Below, piece after piece: positions 41,816-50,745 of a stretch of 64,000 nt of DNA (positions are counted from its first letter, which is position 1; every line of letters begins with the position of its first letter). Under the pieces are notes generated by a model. That model was not told the DNA's origin and searched no databases. It saw nothing but the letters and a program-made list of their open reading frames with translations. Source of the DNA: Streptomyces fragilis (lineage in GTDB: Bacteria > Actinomycetota > Actinomycetes > Streptomycetales > Streptomycetaceae); NCBI RefSeq assembly GCF_003112515.1, contig NZ_BEVZ01000004.1, positions 434,001 to 498,000 on the forward strand, in the 5' to 3' direction. The position numbers were made by a program, and so were the translations under genes.

Positions 41816-42403
41816 CGGCTCGCGGCGAGGAGGAAGGGTGGTGCGGACGAGGTCGGCGGCCGAGGTGCCCGGGGGCGGTGGGGCGAGGAGGCAGGACAGG
41901 CCCAGGCGGAGGGCGAACTCGCACACCCTCCCCGCTCCCGGCGGCGACCCCAGCGCCGCCACCGCGCGCTCCCGCGCAGACGCCACCAGCTCGCCCGGGG
42001 ACGGCAGCGCCCCGTCCGCCCGCCGCTGCGCCGGCGCGCCCGTCGAGGACGGCACCGCGGTGAGCACCGGCGACGGCAGCCGATCGGTCCAGCACCCGGT
42101 GAGCACCGCCCGGGCCAGCGGTCCGCGGCGCCCCGCCCGCGCCGTCCACTCCGCGACGGCGGCGAGCCGCTCCCGGGGGTCGGCGTGCGAGGCCAGCGCC
42201 CGGTCGACCCCCGCCAGGTACGCGTCGGCCTCCCGCCGCACCAGCGCGCGCCCCAGCCCTTCCTTGCTGCCGAACTCGTTGTAGAGGGTCTGCCGCGACA
42301 CTCCGGCGTCGGCGGCCACGTCGACCATGCGCACCGCCGCCCAGGACTCCCGCTCCAGCGCTCTCCCGGCGGCCTCCAGCAGCGTCTCGCGTGCCGTGCG
42401 CAT
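41810..42403 (-). CDS. TetR-family transcriptional regulator
   Basis: A 197-residue TetR protein. The helix-turn-helix is VRMVDVAADAGVSRQTLYNE, preceded by ETLLEAAGRALERESWAA. The ligand domain is variable, so the inducer is unknown. ATG 42403 has ggggaggcg ahead; the frame remains open further upstream by GC bias. It is divergent from hisN with about 200 bases between. Confidence 0.85.
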   Translation of the reverse strand: MRTARETLLEAAGRALERESWAAVRMVDVAADAGVSRQTLYNEFGSKEGLGRALVRREADAYLAGVDRALASHADPRERLAAVAEWTARAGRRGPLARAVLTGCWTDRLPSPVLTAVPSSTGAPAQRRADGALPSPGELVASARERAVAALGSPPGAGRVCEFALRLGLSCLLAPPPPGTSAADLVRTTLPPRREPA

Positions 42404-42599
42404 CGTCGCGTCGCCTCCCCGTGCTCGCCGGGCGGTGGGCCGGGCTCGGCCCGGCGGCGTGGCCCGAGGGCCCGCGCCCCCACACTTGACGCGCCCTGAG
42501 GCACTGTCAAGTCCCCGGGACCCCGGCCTCCCTCCTGCCCCGTCAACCGCTCTCCGCCCCGTGTGGCCCGGCCGCGAGTCCGGCCGATACGGTTCCGCC

Positions 42600-43400
42600 A
42601 TGGCCGACTACCTCGATGACCTGCGTTTCGCCCACGTCCTGGCGGACACCGCCGACGCCGCGACGACGGCCCGCTTCAAGGCGCTCGACCTGAAGGTCGA
42701 GACCAAGCCGGACATGACGCCGGTGAGCGAGGCCGACAAGGCGGCCGAGGAGCTGATCCGCAGTCAGCTCCAGCGCGCCCGCCCGCGCGACGCGATCCTC
42801 GGCGAGGAGTACGGCGTCGAGGGCACCGGCCCCCGCCGCTGGGTGATCGACCCGATCGACGGCACCAAGAACTACGTCCGCGGCGTCCCCGTCTGGGCCA
42901 CCTTGATCGCCCTGATGGAGGCCGGCGAGGGCGGCTTCCAGCCGGTCGTCGGCGTGGTCTCGGCGCCCGCGCTGGGCCGTCGCTGGTGGGCGGCGAAGGG
43001 CCACGGCGCGTTCACCGGCCGCAGCCTGACGTCGGCCTCGCGGATCCACGTGTCCCAGGTGTCGCGGATGGAGGACGCCTCGTTCGCGTACTCCTCGCTC
43101 AGCGGCTGGGAGGAGCAGGGCCGCCTCGACGGCTTCCTGGACCTGACCCGCGAGGTGTGGCGGACCCGCGCGTACGGCGACTTCTGGCCCTACATGATGG
43201 TCGCCGAGGGCGCGGTGGACATCTGCGCGGAGCCGGAGCTCTCGCTGTGGGACATGGCGGCCACCGCCGTGATCGTCACGGAGGCGGGCGGCTCCTTCAC
43301 CGGTCTGGACGGCCGCCCCGGCCCGCACAGCGGCAACGCTGCCGCTTCGAACGGGCTCCTCCACGACGAGCTCCTGGGCTACCTCAACCAGCGGTACTGA
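42600..43400 (+). CDS. hisN: Histidinol-phosphatase (inositol monophosphatase family)
   Basis: A 266-residue magnesium-dependent phosphatase. Metal-binding motifs are LGEEYGVEG, WVIDPIDGTKNYVRG and LSLWDMAATAVIVTEAGG. The family includes the HisN enzyme that makes histidinol in actinomycetes, and the SHLDG-like details fit HisN better than generic inositol phosphatases. The other his genes are not in the window. Confidence 0.85.
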   Translation: MADYLDDLRFAHVLADTADAATTARFKALDLKVETKPDMTPVSEADKAAEELIRSQLQRARPRDAILGEEYGVEGTGPRRWVIDPIDGTKNYVRGVPVWATLIALMEAGEGGFQPVVGVVSAPALGRRWWAAKGHGAFTGRSLTSASRIHVSQVSRMEDASFAYSSLSGWEEQGRLDGFLDLTREVWRTRAYGDFWPYMMVAEGAVDICAEPELSLWDMAATAVIVTEAGGSFTGLDGRPGPHSGNAAASNGLLHDELLGYLNQRY

Positions 43401-43610
43401 GTTCCGCGCCTCGACCAAGCGGTACCGGGTCCCGCGCCGCCCTCGCGCGGCGGTTCCGCACGCCCTCCTGACCGCCCCGCAGTGCCCCGCGCGCCCTGTG
43501 CTTTGCCTCTTGTTGACCTCCGCATTGCCTGCGACTCTGGGAGCACCCCGTTTGTGCTTTTGTGAAGCGCCACTGACCAGGCGTTTCACAGGAGGAGGTG
43601 ACCGAGCCAG

Positions 43611-44024
43611 ATGCTCGTCCGCGAGGCCATGTCGACCACGCTGCTCACCGTGGGCCCCGCCCACACACTCCGCCAGGCCGCCGTCCTGATGTCCTCCCGC
43701 CGCGTCGGGGCCGCCCTGGTGCTGGACCCCGAGGCGGCCCACCCGGGCATCCTGACCGAGCGGGACATACTCAACTCGCTCGGCCTGGGCCAGGACCCGG
43801 ACGTCGAGCGCGCCCACGCCCACCTGACCGCGGACGCCGTCCTCGCGGATCCCTCGTGGACCATCCATGACGCCGTCCGGGCGATGGCGCACGGCGGCTT
43901 CCGTCACCTGGTGGTCATGGAGCGCGGGGAGCCCGCGGGCATCGTGTCGGTCCGTGACGTGCTGCGTTGCCTGTCCCGGGGCGGGGACCCGGCAGGGCGG
44001 GCGGGGGGCGCGGGCGGACTTTAG
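43611..44024 (+). CDS. CBS-domain pair protein
   Basis: A 137-residue protein made of two CBS motifs: MSTTLLTVGPAHTLRQAAVL with GILTERDILNS, and DPSWTIHDAVRAMAHGGFRH with GIVSVRDVLRCL. Such pairs bind adenine nucleotides and act as energy sensors; the partner is unknown. The ribosome site aggaggaggtgacc is strong. It lies 50 bases before the Fur-family gene. Confidence 0.85.
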   Translation: MLVREAMSTTLLTVGPAHTLRQAAVLMSSRRVGAALVLDPEAAHPGILTERDILNSLGLGQDPDVERAHAHLTADAVLADPSWTIHDAVRAMAHGGFRHLVVMERGEPAGIVSVRDVLRCLSRGGDPAGRAGGAGGL

Positions 44025-44074
44025 AACGGATCCAAATCCGGACAAGCTCCCGGACCGCTGTTAGGCTGGCAGCC

Positions 44075-44488
44075 ATGAGCGACCTGTTGGAGCGCCTGCG
44101 CGGACGCGGCTGGCGCATGACCGCACAGCGACGTGTGGTGGCCGAGGTTCTCGAAGGCGATCACGTCCACCTGACGGCCGACGAGGTCCACGCCCGCGCG
44201 GCCGCGAAGCTCCCGGAGATCTCCCGGGCCACCGTGTACAACACGCTGGGCGAGATGGTCTCCCTCGGCGAGGTCGTCGAGGTCACCACGGACAAGCGCG
44301 CCAAGCGGTACGACCCGAACGCCCACCGGCCGCACCACCACCTGGTGTGCGCGCGCTGCGGCGCCATCAAGGACGTCCACCCGACGGGCGATCCGCTGGC
44401 GGACCTGCCGGCCGACGAGCGCTTCGGCTTCACCGTCTCCGACGTCGAGGTGACCTACCGGGGTCTGTGCCCCGGGTGCTCCGCCTGA
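44075..44488 (+). CDS. catR: Fur-family peroxide regulator CatR
   Basis: A 137-residue Fur-family repressor. The winged helix is LTADEVHARAAAKLPEISRA, TVYNTLGEMVSLGEV; the regulatory metal ligands lie in PHHHLVCARCG and the structural CxxC in GLCPGCSA. The CxxC pairs predict a structural zinc. In S. coelicolor the Fur-type CatR controls catalase and lies in a matching neighbourhood beside the CBS gene, so I use that name; FurA or PerR-like roles are the alternative. The upstream bases at 44023-44040 are unusually AT-rich and may include its own operator. Confidence 0.8.
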   Translation: MSDLLERLRGRGWRMTAQRRVVAEVLEGDHVHLTADEVHARAAAKLPEISRATVYNTLGEMVSLGEVVEVTTDKRAKRYDPNAHRPHHHLVCARCGAIKDVHPTGDPLADLPADERFGFTVSDVEVTYRGLCPGCSA

Positions 44489-44577
44489 CGAACGCGGCCT
44501 CCTCGCGGCCCGTGTCGGCCGCCGCTGCCTACGTCGCCCGCGGGGCGGGCGGTGGCTCGCGCGAGGGACGCGACATG

Positions 44578-44617
44578 CCGAAGGGGTCGGACCGGAGAAC
44601 CGGTCCGACCCCTTCGG
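44578..44617. terminator. Perfect hairpin between catR and tRNA
   Basis: An 18-bp perfect stem (44578-44595 with 44600-44617, loop agaa). It lies between catR and the convergent tRNA gene and can end both transcripts. Confidence 0.85.
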
Positions 44618-44624
44618 GTTTCAG

Positions 44625-44698
44625 TAGCGGGGACAGGATTTGAACCTGCGACCTCTGGGTTATGAGCCCAGCGAGCTACCGAGCTGCTCCACCCCGCG
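44625..44698 (-). tRNA. Initiator tRNA-fMet (CAT)
   Basis: A 74-base tRNA without encoded CCA. The anticodon loop is gggctcataaccc, giving anticodon CAT and the three G-C pairs of initiator tRNAs. The first acceptor pair is a C-T mismatch, another initiator feature. The D loop contains gcagctcggtagctc and the T arm ggttcaaatcc. It supports the start of translation by formyl-methionine. Confidence 0.9.
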
Positions 44699-44787
44699 TC
44701 GACTCGTTGAACACTACGCGACGTGGGCGCGGCAGGCAAATCGGATCAGCCGCACCGGCTCGGGCTCACCCCCGGCGGCCCGTCAGC

Positions 44788-44860
44788 CCGCCGGCGCAAG
44801 CTCAGTCCCGCCGGCGCAAGGTCAACCCCGCCGGCAGCAGCTCGGCCCCGCCGGCCCGGA
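44788..44860. repeat. Short GC-rich repeat (cccgccggc) units
   Basis: About four imperfect units of 18-21 bases beginning cccgccggc lie between the tRNA and the end of the Sel1-repeat gene. No gene is seen. Confidence 0.5.
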
Positions 44861-44877
44861 CCCGGCCGGACACCGGC

Positions 44878-46788
44878 TCAGGCGGAGAGTTCCTCGCGCA
44901 GGACGGCGCCCAGCCGGGCGGCCCGCTCGCGGACCTTGTCGGGCCCCAGCGCCGTCGCCCGCTCGGCCCAGCGCTGCCCCTCGGACAGCTCGCCCCGCCG
45001 CGCGTACGCCAGCGCCAGGCGCAGCGCCGCGCCACCGTGGCCTCCGGCGGCGGCCCGCTTCCACCACAGCACGGCCTCGGCCTCGCTGCCCTCCCGGGCC
45101 AGCAGCAGGCCGAGGTTGAACGCGCCGCTCTCCGACCCGGCCTGGGCGGCCTCCCGGTACCAGCGGGCCGCCTCCGCCATGTCGCCGCGGGCCGCGGCCA
45201 GCATCCCGGCTCTGACCTGCGCCTTGCGGTGCCCCTGGCCGGCGGCCCGCTCGTACCACTCCTCGCACTCCGTCTTGCGGTGCGCGCACTGGCCCAGCTC
45301 GTGGGCGTGGGCGGGCGGCCGGCGGCGGTCCAGGACCATCGCCAGCCGGTAGGCCGCCTCGGCGCTGCCCGCGCCGGCCGCGCAGCGCAGGTACCGCTCG
45401 GCCTCCTGCTCCTCGCCGTCGCGCAGCAGCGCCACACCGACCTGGAGGGCGGCGTCCGGGTGTCCCGCGGAGGCGGCCCGCTCGTACCAGCGCAGCGCCT
45501 CCTTCTCCTCGCCGCGGTTGCTGTGCAGGATGCCCAGGTTGCAGGCGGCCTCGACGCTGCCCGCCTCGGCCGCCTTGGAGAACCACGGCTCGGCGCCGGT
45601 CGCGTCGCCGTTGCCCAGCAGCAGGACGGCCAGCGCGTTGGCGGCCTCCCGGTGCCCGGCGTAGGCGGCGCGGCGGTACCACTGCTCGGCCTGGGCCGTG
45701 CGGCCCTGCTCGGCGCAGAGCAGGCCCAGGTTGTAGGCGCCGTTGACGTCGCCGGCGTCGAGGGCGGCGCGGTACCAGCGGGCGGCGGTCTGCTTCTCGC
45801 CGCGCTCCGCGTGCAGCGCGCCCAGGGCGTTGGCGGCGGCGCCGTCGCCGTCGCGGGCGGCCTTGAGCCACCAGGAAGCGGCGTTCTCGGTGTCCCCGGC
45901 GTCGCGCAGCAGGTGACCCAGTGCGCAGGCGGCACGGGCCTCGCCGCCCTTGGCGGAGGTCAGGTACCAGCGGCCGGCCTCCTTGAGGTCGCCGCGGCGC
46001 TCCAGGATCTCGCCCAGGCGCAACGCCGCCTGGTGGTGGCCGCGCGCGGCGGCCTGGCGGTACCACTGCTCGGCCTCCCGCGGGACGGCGCCGGACGGCG
46101 CCCCCGCGGCGTCGGCGGCGCGCGCCGCGCCCGTGGGCCGGGCGGCCCGGTCACCGGCGGCCGGGGAGCCGTCGGCGGCGCGGCGCTCGAGGGCCACGGC
46201 GAGACGGTAGGAGGCCTCGCGGTGGCCGCGGTCGGCGGCGGCGCGCATCCAGGTCTCGGCCTCGTCGCCCGCGCCGCGGTGCTCCAGCAGGTCGGCGAGC
46301 GCGAAGGCGCCCAGCACGTGGCCTTGTTCGGCGGCCTGGCGCAGCCAGTACTCGGCGCCCGGCTCGTCCCCGCGCTCGCGCAGGTGACGGCCGAGGGCGT
46401 GCGCGGCCGCGGCGGAGCCGGCCACGGCGGCGATGCGCCACCAGCCGGCCGCCTCCTCGGCGTAGCCGCGCTGGTGCAGGAGGACGCCCAGGTTGTTGGC
46501 CGCGGCGCGGTCCCCGGCGGCGGTGGCGGCGCGCAGCGGGCCCTCGGCCCCGTCGAGGTCGCCGCGGCGCAGGAGCATGGCGCCGAGGACGCTCATCGCC
46601 TCGACGTCCCCGGCCTCGGCGGCGATCCGCTGCCCGGCCTCGTCCGCCGGGTCGCCGAGGAGACCGGCGGCCTGGCCGGCTCCCTCGACGCCGGCGGCCT
46701 CATCGGCCCCGGCGAGCCCGTCCGGATCGACGGACGGCGCAAATCGCCCTGTGTCCAACAGAGTTCCCTTGTCCCCCATAACGTTCAT
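44878..46788 (-). CDS. Sel1/TPR-repeat protein
   Basis: A 636-residue protein. About residue 55 onward it is a series of roughly 15 Sel1-like helical repeats of 36 residues with the pattern AAxxGxxxAAxxLGxLLxxRG (examples: AAAAHALGRHLRERGDEPGA and GAYNLGLLCAEQGRTAQAEQ). There is no signal peptide. A linker of about 35 residues at 205-240 is Ala/Gly-rich. Such scaffolds bind other proteins; the partner is not known. ATG 46788 was used; ATG 46779 is possible. Confidence 0.85.
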   Translation of the reverse strand: MNVMGDKGTLLDTGRFAPSVDPDGLAGADEAAGVEGAGQAAGLLGDPADEAGQRIAAEAGDVEAMSVLGAMLLRRGDLDGAEGPLRAATAAGDRAAANNLGVLLHQRGYAEEAAGWWRIAAVAGSAAAAHALGRHLRERGDEPGAEYWLRQAAEQGHVLGAFALADLLEHRGAGDEAETWMRAAADRGHREASYRLAVALERRAADGSPAAGDRAARPTGAARAADAAGAPSGAVPREAEQWYRQAAARGHHQAALRLGEILERRGDLKEAGRWYLTSAKGGEARAACALGHLLRDAGDTENAASWWLKAARDGDGAAANALGALHAERGEKQTAARWYRAALDAGDVNGAYNLGLLCAEQGRTAQAEQWYRRAAYAGHREAANALAVLLLGNGDATGAEPWFSKAAEAGSVEAACNLGILHSNRGEEKEALRWYERAASAGHPDAALQVGVALLRDGEEQEAERYLRCAAGAGSAEAAYRLAMVLDRRRPPAHAHELGQCAHRKTECEEWYERAAGQGHRKAQVRAGMLAAARGDMAEAARWYREAAQAGSESGAFNLGLLLAREGSEAEAVLWWKRAAAGGHGGAALRLALAYARRGELSEGQRWAERATALGPDKVRERAARLGAVLREELSA

Positions 46789-46958
46789 CGTCGCACCACC
46801 CGAACCCCGGGTACACCTGGTATACCGCAGCCTTGGAGGTCACTTCAGCGTTTTGTCGACATGCCCACAGAGAGACAAGTGAAACACGGACTCCCCGACA
46901 GCCCCGTCCCCGCAAGGGTCGTCGCCCCCTCCCGACCTGCACGGCAGTCCGGCACGGA

Positions 46959-46996
46959 CAAGGCCCGGTTCCCCCGAACGAGGGACCCGGGCCTTG
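46959..46996. terminator. Hairpin downstream of UPF0182 gene
   Basis: A 10-bp stem (46959-46968 with 46987-46996) sits about 55 bases after the UPF0182 stop on the minus strand. The 262-base gap also carries the promoter of the Sel1 gene; no coding frame is seen. Confidence 0.65.
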
Positions 46997-47050
46997 CACC
47001 GCATTCGAAGATCCGGTATTGGCGCTGAGATCAGCTTCCGACCTGCCCGG

Positions 47051-49918
47051 TCAGTCGCCGGCCGAGGGGGCCCGGGCCTCCTCGGCGCGCTTCAACGCCT
47101 CCTCAAGATCTTCCTGTGCCCGGCCGTAGGCCTCCCAGTCGCCCTTCTTGAAGGCCTCCTGGCCCGCGTCGAAGGCCTTCTGCACGTCCTTCAGAGCCTG
47201 GTCGAGCGTGGCGTCGCCCTTCTCCGGCGGGGTCTCCTCGCCGGGCGGAGTCTCCTCCTCGGGCGGCTGCGCCTCGCCTCCGGCGCCGAAGACCTTGTCC
47301 AGAGCCTGGGCCAGGGTGTCCTCGAAGGCGGTCTGGCCGTTGTAGCTCACCAGCACCTTGCGCAGCAGCGGGTACTTGAGGCCGCCGCCGCGGACGTAGA
47401 CCGGCTCGACGTACAGCAGGCCCTCGTCGAGCGGCACCGTGAGCAGGTTGCCGTACTCGACCTGCGAGTCACCGCCGCTCAGCAGCCGGATGGTCTCGGC
47501 GATGTCCTGTTCGGAGTTGAACGCCGACTGGACCTGTTTGGGACCCTGGACCGTGGTGCTGGTCGGCAGCTTGAGGATGCGGATCTTGCCGTAGTCGTCC
47601 GCTCCCGCCTCGGCGTTGACCGCCATGAAGGCGCTCAGGTTGTCGCGGCCGTTGGGCGTGAACGTCGTGGTCAGCGAGAATGCCTGCTCCGGCTGGTCGG
47701 GCATCTTCATGGAGAGGTAGTACGGCGGCACCGCCTCGCCGACCTTGTTGGTCGGGTCGTCCGGCACCTGCCACACCTCGCTGCCGCTGAGGAACGTCTC
47801 GGCGTCCTCGACGTGGTAGCGGGTCAGCAGCTCACGCTGCACCTTGAAGAGGTCCTGCGGGTAGCGCAGGTGCGCCATCAGCTGGTCGGAGATGGCCGAA
47901 CGCGGCTCCACCGTGTCCGGGAAGGCCTTCATCCAGGTCTTGAGGACCGGGTCCTTCGTGTCCCACTCGTACAGCTTGACCTCGCCCGTGTAGGCGTCGA
48001 CCGTCGCCTTCACCGAGTTCCGGATGTAGTTGACCCGGTCCTGCTGGGCGATCACCGCACGCTGGTCGGTGGTCAGCGAGTCGGAGGTGGTGTCGCCCAG
48101 CGTGGTGCGCGAGGCGTACGGGTAGCCGTTGGACGTGGTGTAGGCGTCCACGATCCACTGGATCTTCCCGCCGATGACCGCCGGGTACGGGTCGCCGTCG
48201 ATGGTCAGCCACGGGGCGACCGCCTCGACCCGCTCCTTGGGCGTGCGGTTGTAGAGGATCTTCGAGCCCTCGCCGATGGCGCCCGAGTAGAGGATCTGCG
48301 GCTCGCTGAACGCCACCGCGTACGCGGCCCGGTTCAGCGGGTTCGACAGGCTGACGCCGCTGTTCCCCTTGTAGCGGGTGCCGACCTCCTGCCCGTCCTT
48401 GGAGTAGTCGATCTCCTCCTGCGGACCGCCGACGATCGAGTACTGCGTCGTCTTCTCGCCGTAGTACACGGCCTGCTGGTACTTGCCCAGCTGGCCCTGC
48501 GAGGGCAGGTCGTACTCCGTGAAGACCGGCAGGCCCTCGCTGTCGGCCTCGGTGCCCTTGGCGGCCACCACGCCGTAGCCGTGGGTGTAGCGGAAGTGGT
48601 CGTTGATCCAGTTCCGCTTCGGCACGCCGTTCAGGTCGAGCTCACGCAGGCCGATCACGGTGTCCTGGGTCTGGCCCTCGACCGTGTAGCGGTCGACGTC
48701 CAGGTTCTCCGGGAAGCCGTAGTAGCTGCGGATCTGCTGCCGCTGCTGGAAGGTCGGCGAGACGATGTTCGGGTCGAGCAGACGGATGCTGGCGGCCTGG
48801 TCGGCCTGGCCCCGCAGCTCCGGCTTCTTGTCCGGGGCGGCGCCGCGGCCGGAGAACGGGCTGACCTCCGTGTCGCCGATGTCGTAGGCGTAGCGCGTCG
48901 CGTCGATGTTCTTCGCGACGTACGGCGCCTCCTTGGCCTGCTCGTTCGGCTGAACCTGGAACTTCTGCACGATGGCCGGGTAGAGGCCGCCGATCAGCAG
49001 CGCCGACAGGACCATCAGGCCGAAGCCGATGACCGGCAGCTGCCAGGTCCGCCGCCACAGGGTGGCGAAGAAGAGCACGGCGCAGATGACGGCGATGCAG
49101 AAGAGGATGGTCTTGGCCGGCAGGTAGGCGTTGGCGTCGACGTACCGCAGACCCGTCCAGTTGTCCGTCGCCTTGAAGTCGCTGGACTTCACAGCGAGGC
49201 CGTACCGGTCGAGCCAGTAGGCGACGGCCTTCAGGGCCACGAACAGTCCGAGCAGCACCGACAGGTGCCCGGTGGCCGCGCCGGTGGCCTTCGCCCCCGG
49301 CGAGCTCAGCCGCAGACCGCCGTACAGGTAGTGGGTGACGGCGGCGGCGATCAGCGAGAGGATCACGGCTGCGAAGCCGAAGCCCAGCAGGAAGCGGTAC
49401 CAGGGCAGGTCGAAGGCGTAGAAGGAGACGTCCAGCTGGAACTGGGGGTCCTTCTTGCCGAAGTCGACGCCGTTGACCCAGGTGAGCCAGGTGCGCCACT
49501 GGCTGCCGGCCGAGGCGCCCGCGACCAGGCCCACCAGGGCCGTGATGGCGATCAGCACCCACTTCTTGTACGGGGCGATGCCCATCCGGTACCGGTCGAG
49601 GTTCTGCTGCTCGACCGACATGGCGCTCAGCGGCGGACGCAACCGGTGCGCCAGCCAGATGTTGAGGCCCACGGCGGCGGCCATCAGCAGGCCGAAGACG
49701 AAGAAGAGCCCGATCTTCGTGGAGAGCGTGGTCGTGAAGACCGACGAGTAGTCCACCGAGCGGTACCAGAGCCAGTCGGTCCAGAACCCGGAGAACATGG
49801 TGAACGCCATGCCGAGGACGGCAAGGACGCCCAGCGTCATGAGCAGGGTCCGGGACCGCCGGGACGGGCGGCCCACTCTGATCCGCGGTCCTGTCGGGCC
49901 TCCGCCGCGGTCCGGCAT
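47051..49918 (-). CDS. UPF0182 family large membrane protein
   Basis: A 955-residue protein of the UPF0182 family, conserved in actinobacteria and cyanobacteria. Seven membrane segments lie in the first 330 residues (TLLMTLGVLAVLGMAFTMFS at the first). The large following part is extracytoplasmic and includes IDATRYAYDIGDTEVSPFSG, RLLDPNIVSPTFQQRQQIRS and DLPSQGQLGKYQQAVYYGEK. The last 70 residues are acidic and coiled. Its function is unknown. ATG 49918 (MPDRGGGPTGPRIRVG) fits the family start better than GTG 49939. Confidence 0.9.
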   Translation of the reverse strand: MPDRGGGPTGPRIRVGRPSRRSRTLLMTLGVLAVLGMAFTMFSGFWTDWLWYRSVDYSSVFTTTLSTKIGLFFVFGLLMAAAVGLNIWLAHRLRPPLSAMSVEQQNLDRYRMGIAPYKKWVLIAITALVGLVAGASAGSQWRTWLTWVNGVDFGKKDPQFQLDVSFYAFDLPWYRFLLGFGFAAVILSLIAAAVTHYLYGGLRLSSPGAKATGAATGHLSVLLGLFVALKAVAYWLDRYGLAVKSSDFKATDNWTGLRYVDANAYLPAKTILFCIAVICAVLFFATLWRRTWQLPVIGFGLMVLSALLIGGLYPAIVQKFQVQPNEQAKEAPYVAKNIDATRYAYDIGDTEVSPFSGRGAAPDKKPELRGQADQAASIRLLDPNIVSPTFQQRQQIRSYYGFPENLDVDRYTVEGQTQDTVIGLRELDLNGVPKRNWINDHFRYTHGYGVVAAKGTEADSEGLPVFTEYDLPSQGQLGKYQQAVYYGEKTTQYSIVGGPQEEIDYSKDGQEVGTRYKGNSGVSLSNPLNRAAYAVAFSEPQILYSGAIGEGSKILYNRTPKERVEAVAPWLTIDGDPYPAVIGGKIQWIVDAYTTSNGYPYASRTTLGDTTSDSLTTDQRAVIAQQDRVNYIRNSVKATVDAYTGEVKLYEWDTKDPVLKTWMKAFPDTVEPRSAISDQLMAHLRYPQDLFKVQRELLTRYHVEDAETFLSGSEVWQVPDDPTNKVGEAVPPYYLSMKMPDQPEQAFSLTTTFTPNGRDNLSAFMAVNAEAGADDYGKIRILKLPTSTTVQGPKQVQSAFNSEQDIAETIRLLSGGDSQVEYGNLLTVPLDEGLLYVEPVYVRGGGLKYPLLRKVLVSYNGQTAFEDTLAQALDKVFGAGGEAQPPEEETPPGEETPPEKGDATLDQALKDVQKAFDAGQEAFKKGDWEAYGRAQEDLEEALKRAEEARAPSAGD

Positions 49919-50076
49919 CTGGAAAGCCAAGGTGCGCACCTCAAGTCAGTGTGTATCCGTCGGGTCCCGCGCGGGCCCGACGGGGGGACCCGTTCATCAT
50001 GGATCCCCACGTATGCAACTTACCGAGGCTTTACCCAGTTCCCGATCACGGGTGGATACCAGGCAGGATTGTGACC

Positions 50077-50619
50077 ATGTCCAACACTCCCATGGCGGCG
50101 AACCCGCTCACCCGGGCCGTGCTCGAGATCGACGAGTACGCCTCCACCCTCGGCTGGGACCAGCCCGCCCGCCTCTTCGCCCTCGTCGACTCCGCCTCGC
50201 TGCGCGCCCAGGAGCCCGCTCTCGCGGACCAGCTCGGTCTGCCGGAGGAGGCGGAGACGGCCGCTCTCACCCCCGTCGAGCAGGACGAGATCCCGGCCTC
50301 GCAGCCGCTGGACGAGTTCCTCGCCACCATCGCCTGGCCGGACGCCGTGGCCGGCTGCGCGCTGACCGTGGAGCGCCTGATGCTGCCGCCGACCGCGGAG
50401 GCCGAGGTCCCCATCGGCCTCGACGACGCCGGGCTGGCCCGCTGGGTGGCCGAGCACCCGCAGCGTCAGGAGGTGCGGATGACGGTCGCCGTGCTGCGCG
50501 ACGGCTCCCGTGATTCGGCGCTGCGGCTGCGGGAGAAGGACTCCGCCACCGAGGTGCTCACCGGTGCGGGCCTGGTTCCCGGCCTGGCCGAGGCGCTCGC
50601 CGCGACCTTCGAGGACTGA
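50077..50619 (+). CDS. PPA1309-family conserved hypothetical protein
   Basis: A 180-residue protein conserved among actinobacteria and usually found beside the UPF0182 gene, as here (divergent, 158 bases). It begins MSNTPMAANPLTRAVLEIDE and contains DQPARLFALVDSASLRAQEP and VAGCALTVERLMLPP. No signal, membrane segment or catalytic motif is evident. GTG 50071 is a possible alternative start. Confidence 0.85.
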   Translation: MSNTPMAANPLTRAVLEIDEYASTLGWDQPARLFALVDSASLRAQEPALADQLGLPEEAETAALTPVEQDEIPASQPLDEFLATIAWPDAVAGCALTVERLMLPPTAEAEVPIGLDDAGLARWVAEHPQRQEVRMTVAVLRDGSRDSALRLREKDSATEVLTGAGLVPGLAEALAATFED

Positions 50620-50639
50620 CCCGGGGGCCGGGCCGACAG

Positions 50640-50745
50640 GTCCGGCCGGGTCAGGTCCGGCCGGGTCAGGTCCGGCGAGGTCAGGTCAGCTCCGGCGGGG
50701 TCAGGTCAGGTCCGGCGGGGTCAGGTCAGGTCCGGCGGGGTCAGG
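50640..50745. repeat. 15/20-bp tandem repeat (tcaggtccggc)
   Basis: Copies of tcaggtccggccggg (15 bases) run into copies of tcaggtcaggtccggcgggg (20 bases) in the gap between two convergent genes. There are about three of each. Confidence 0.8.

Noticed and set aside
44625..44698. Elongator methionine tRNA
   Set aside because: The three G-C pairs next to the anticodon loop and the unpaired first acceptor position are initiator features.
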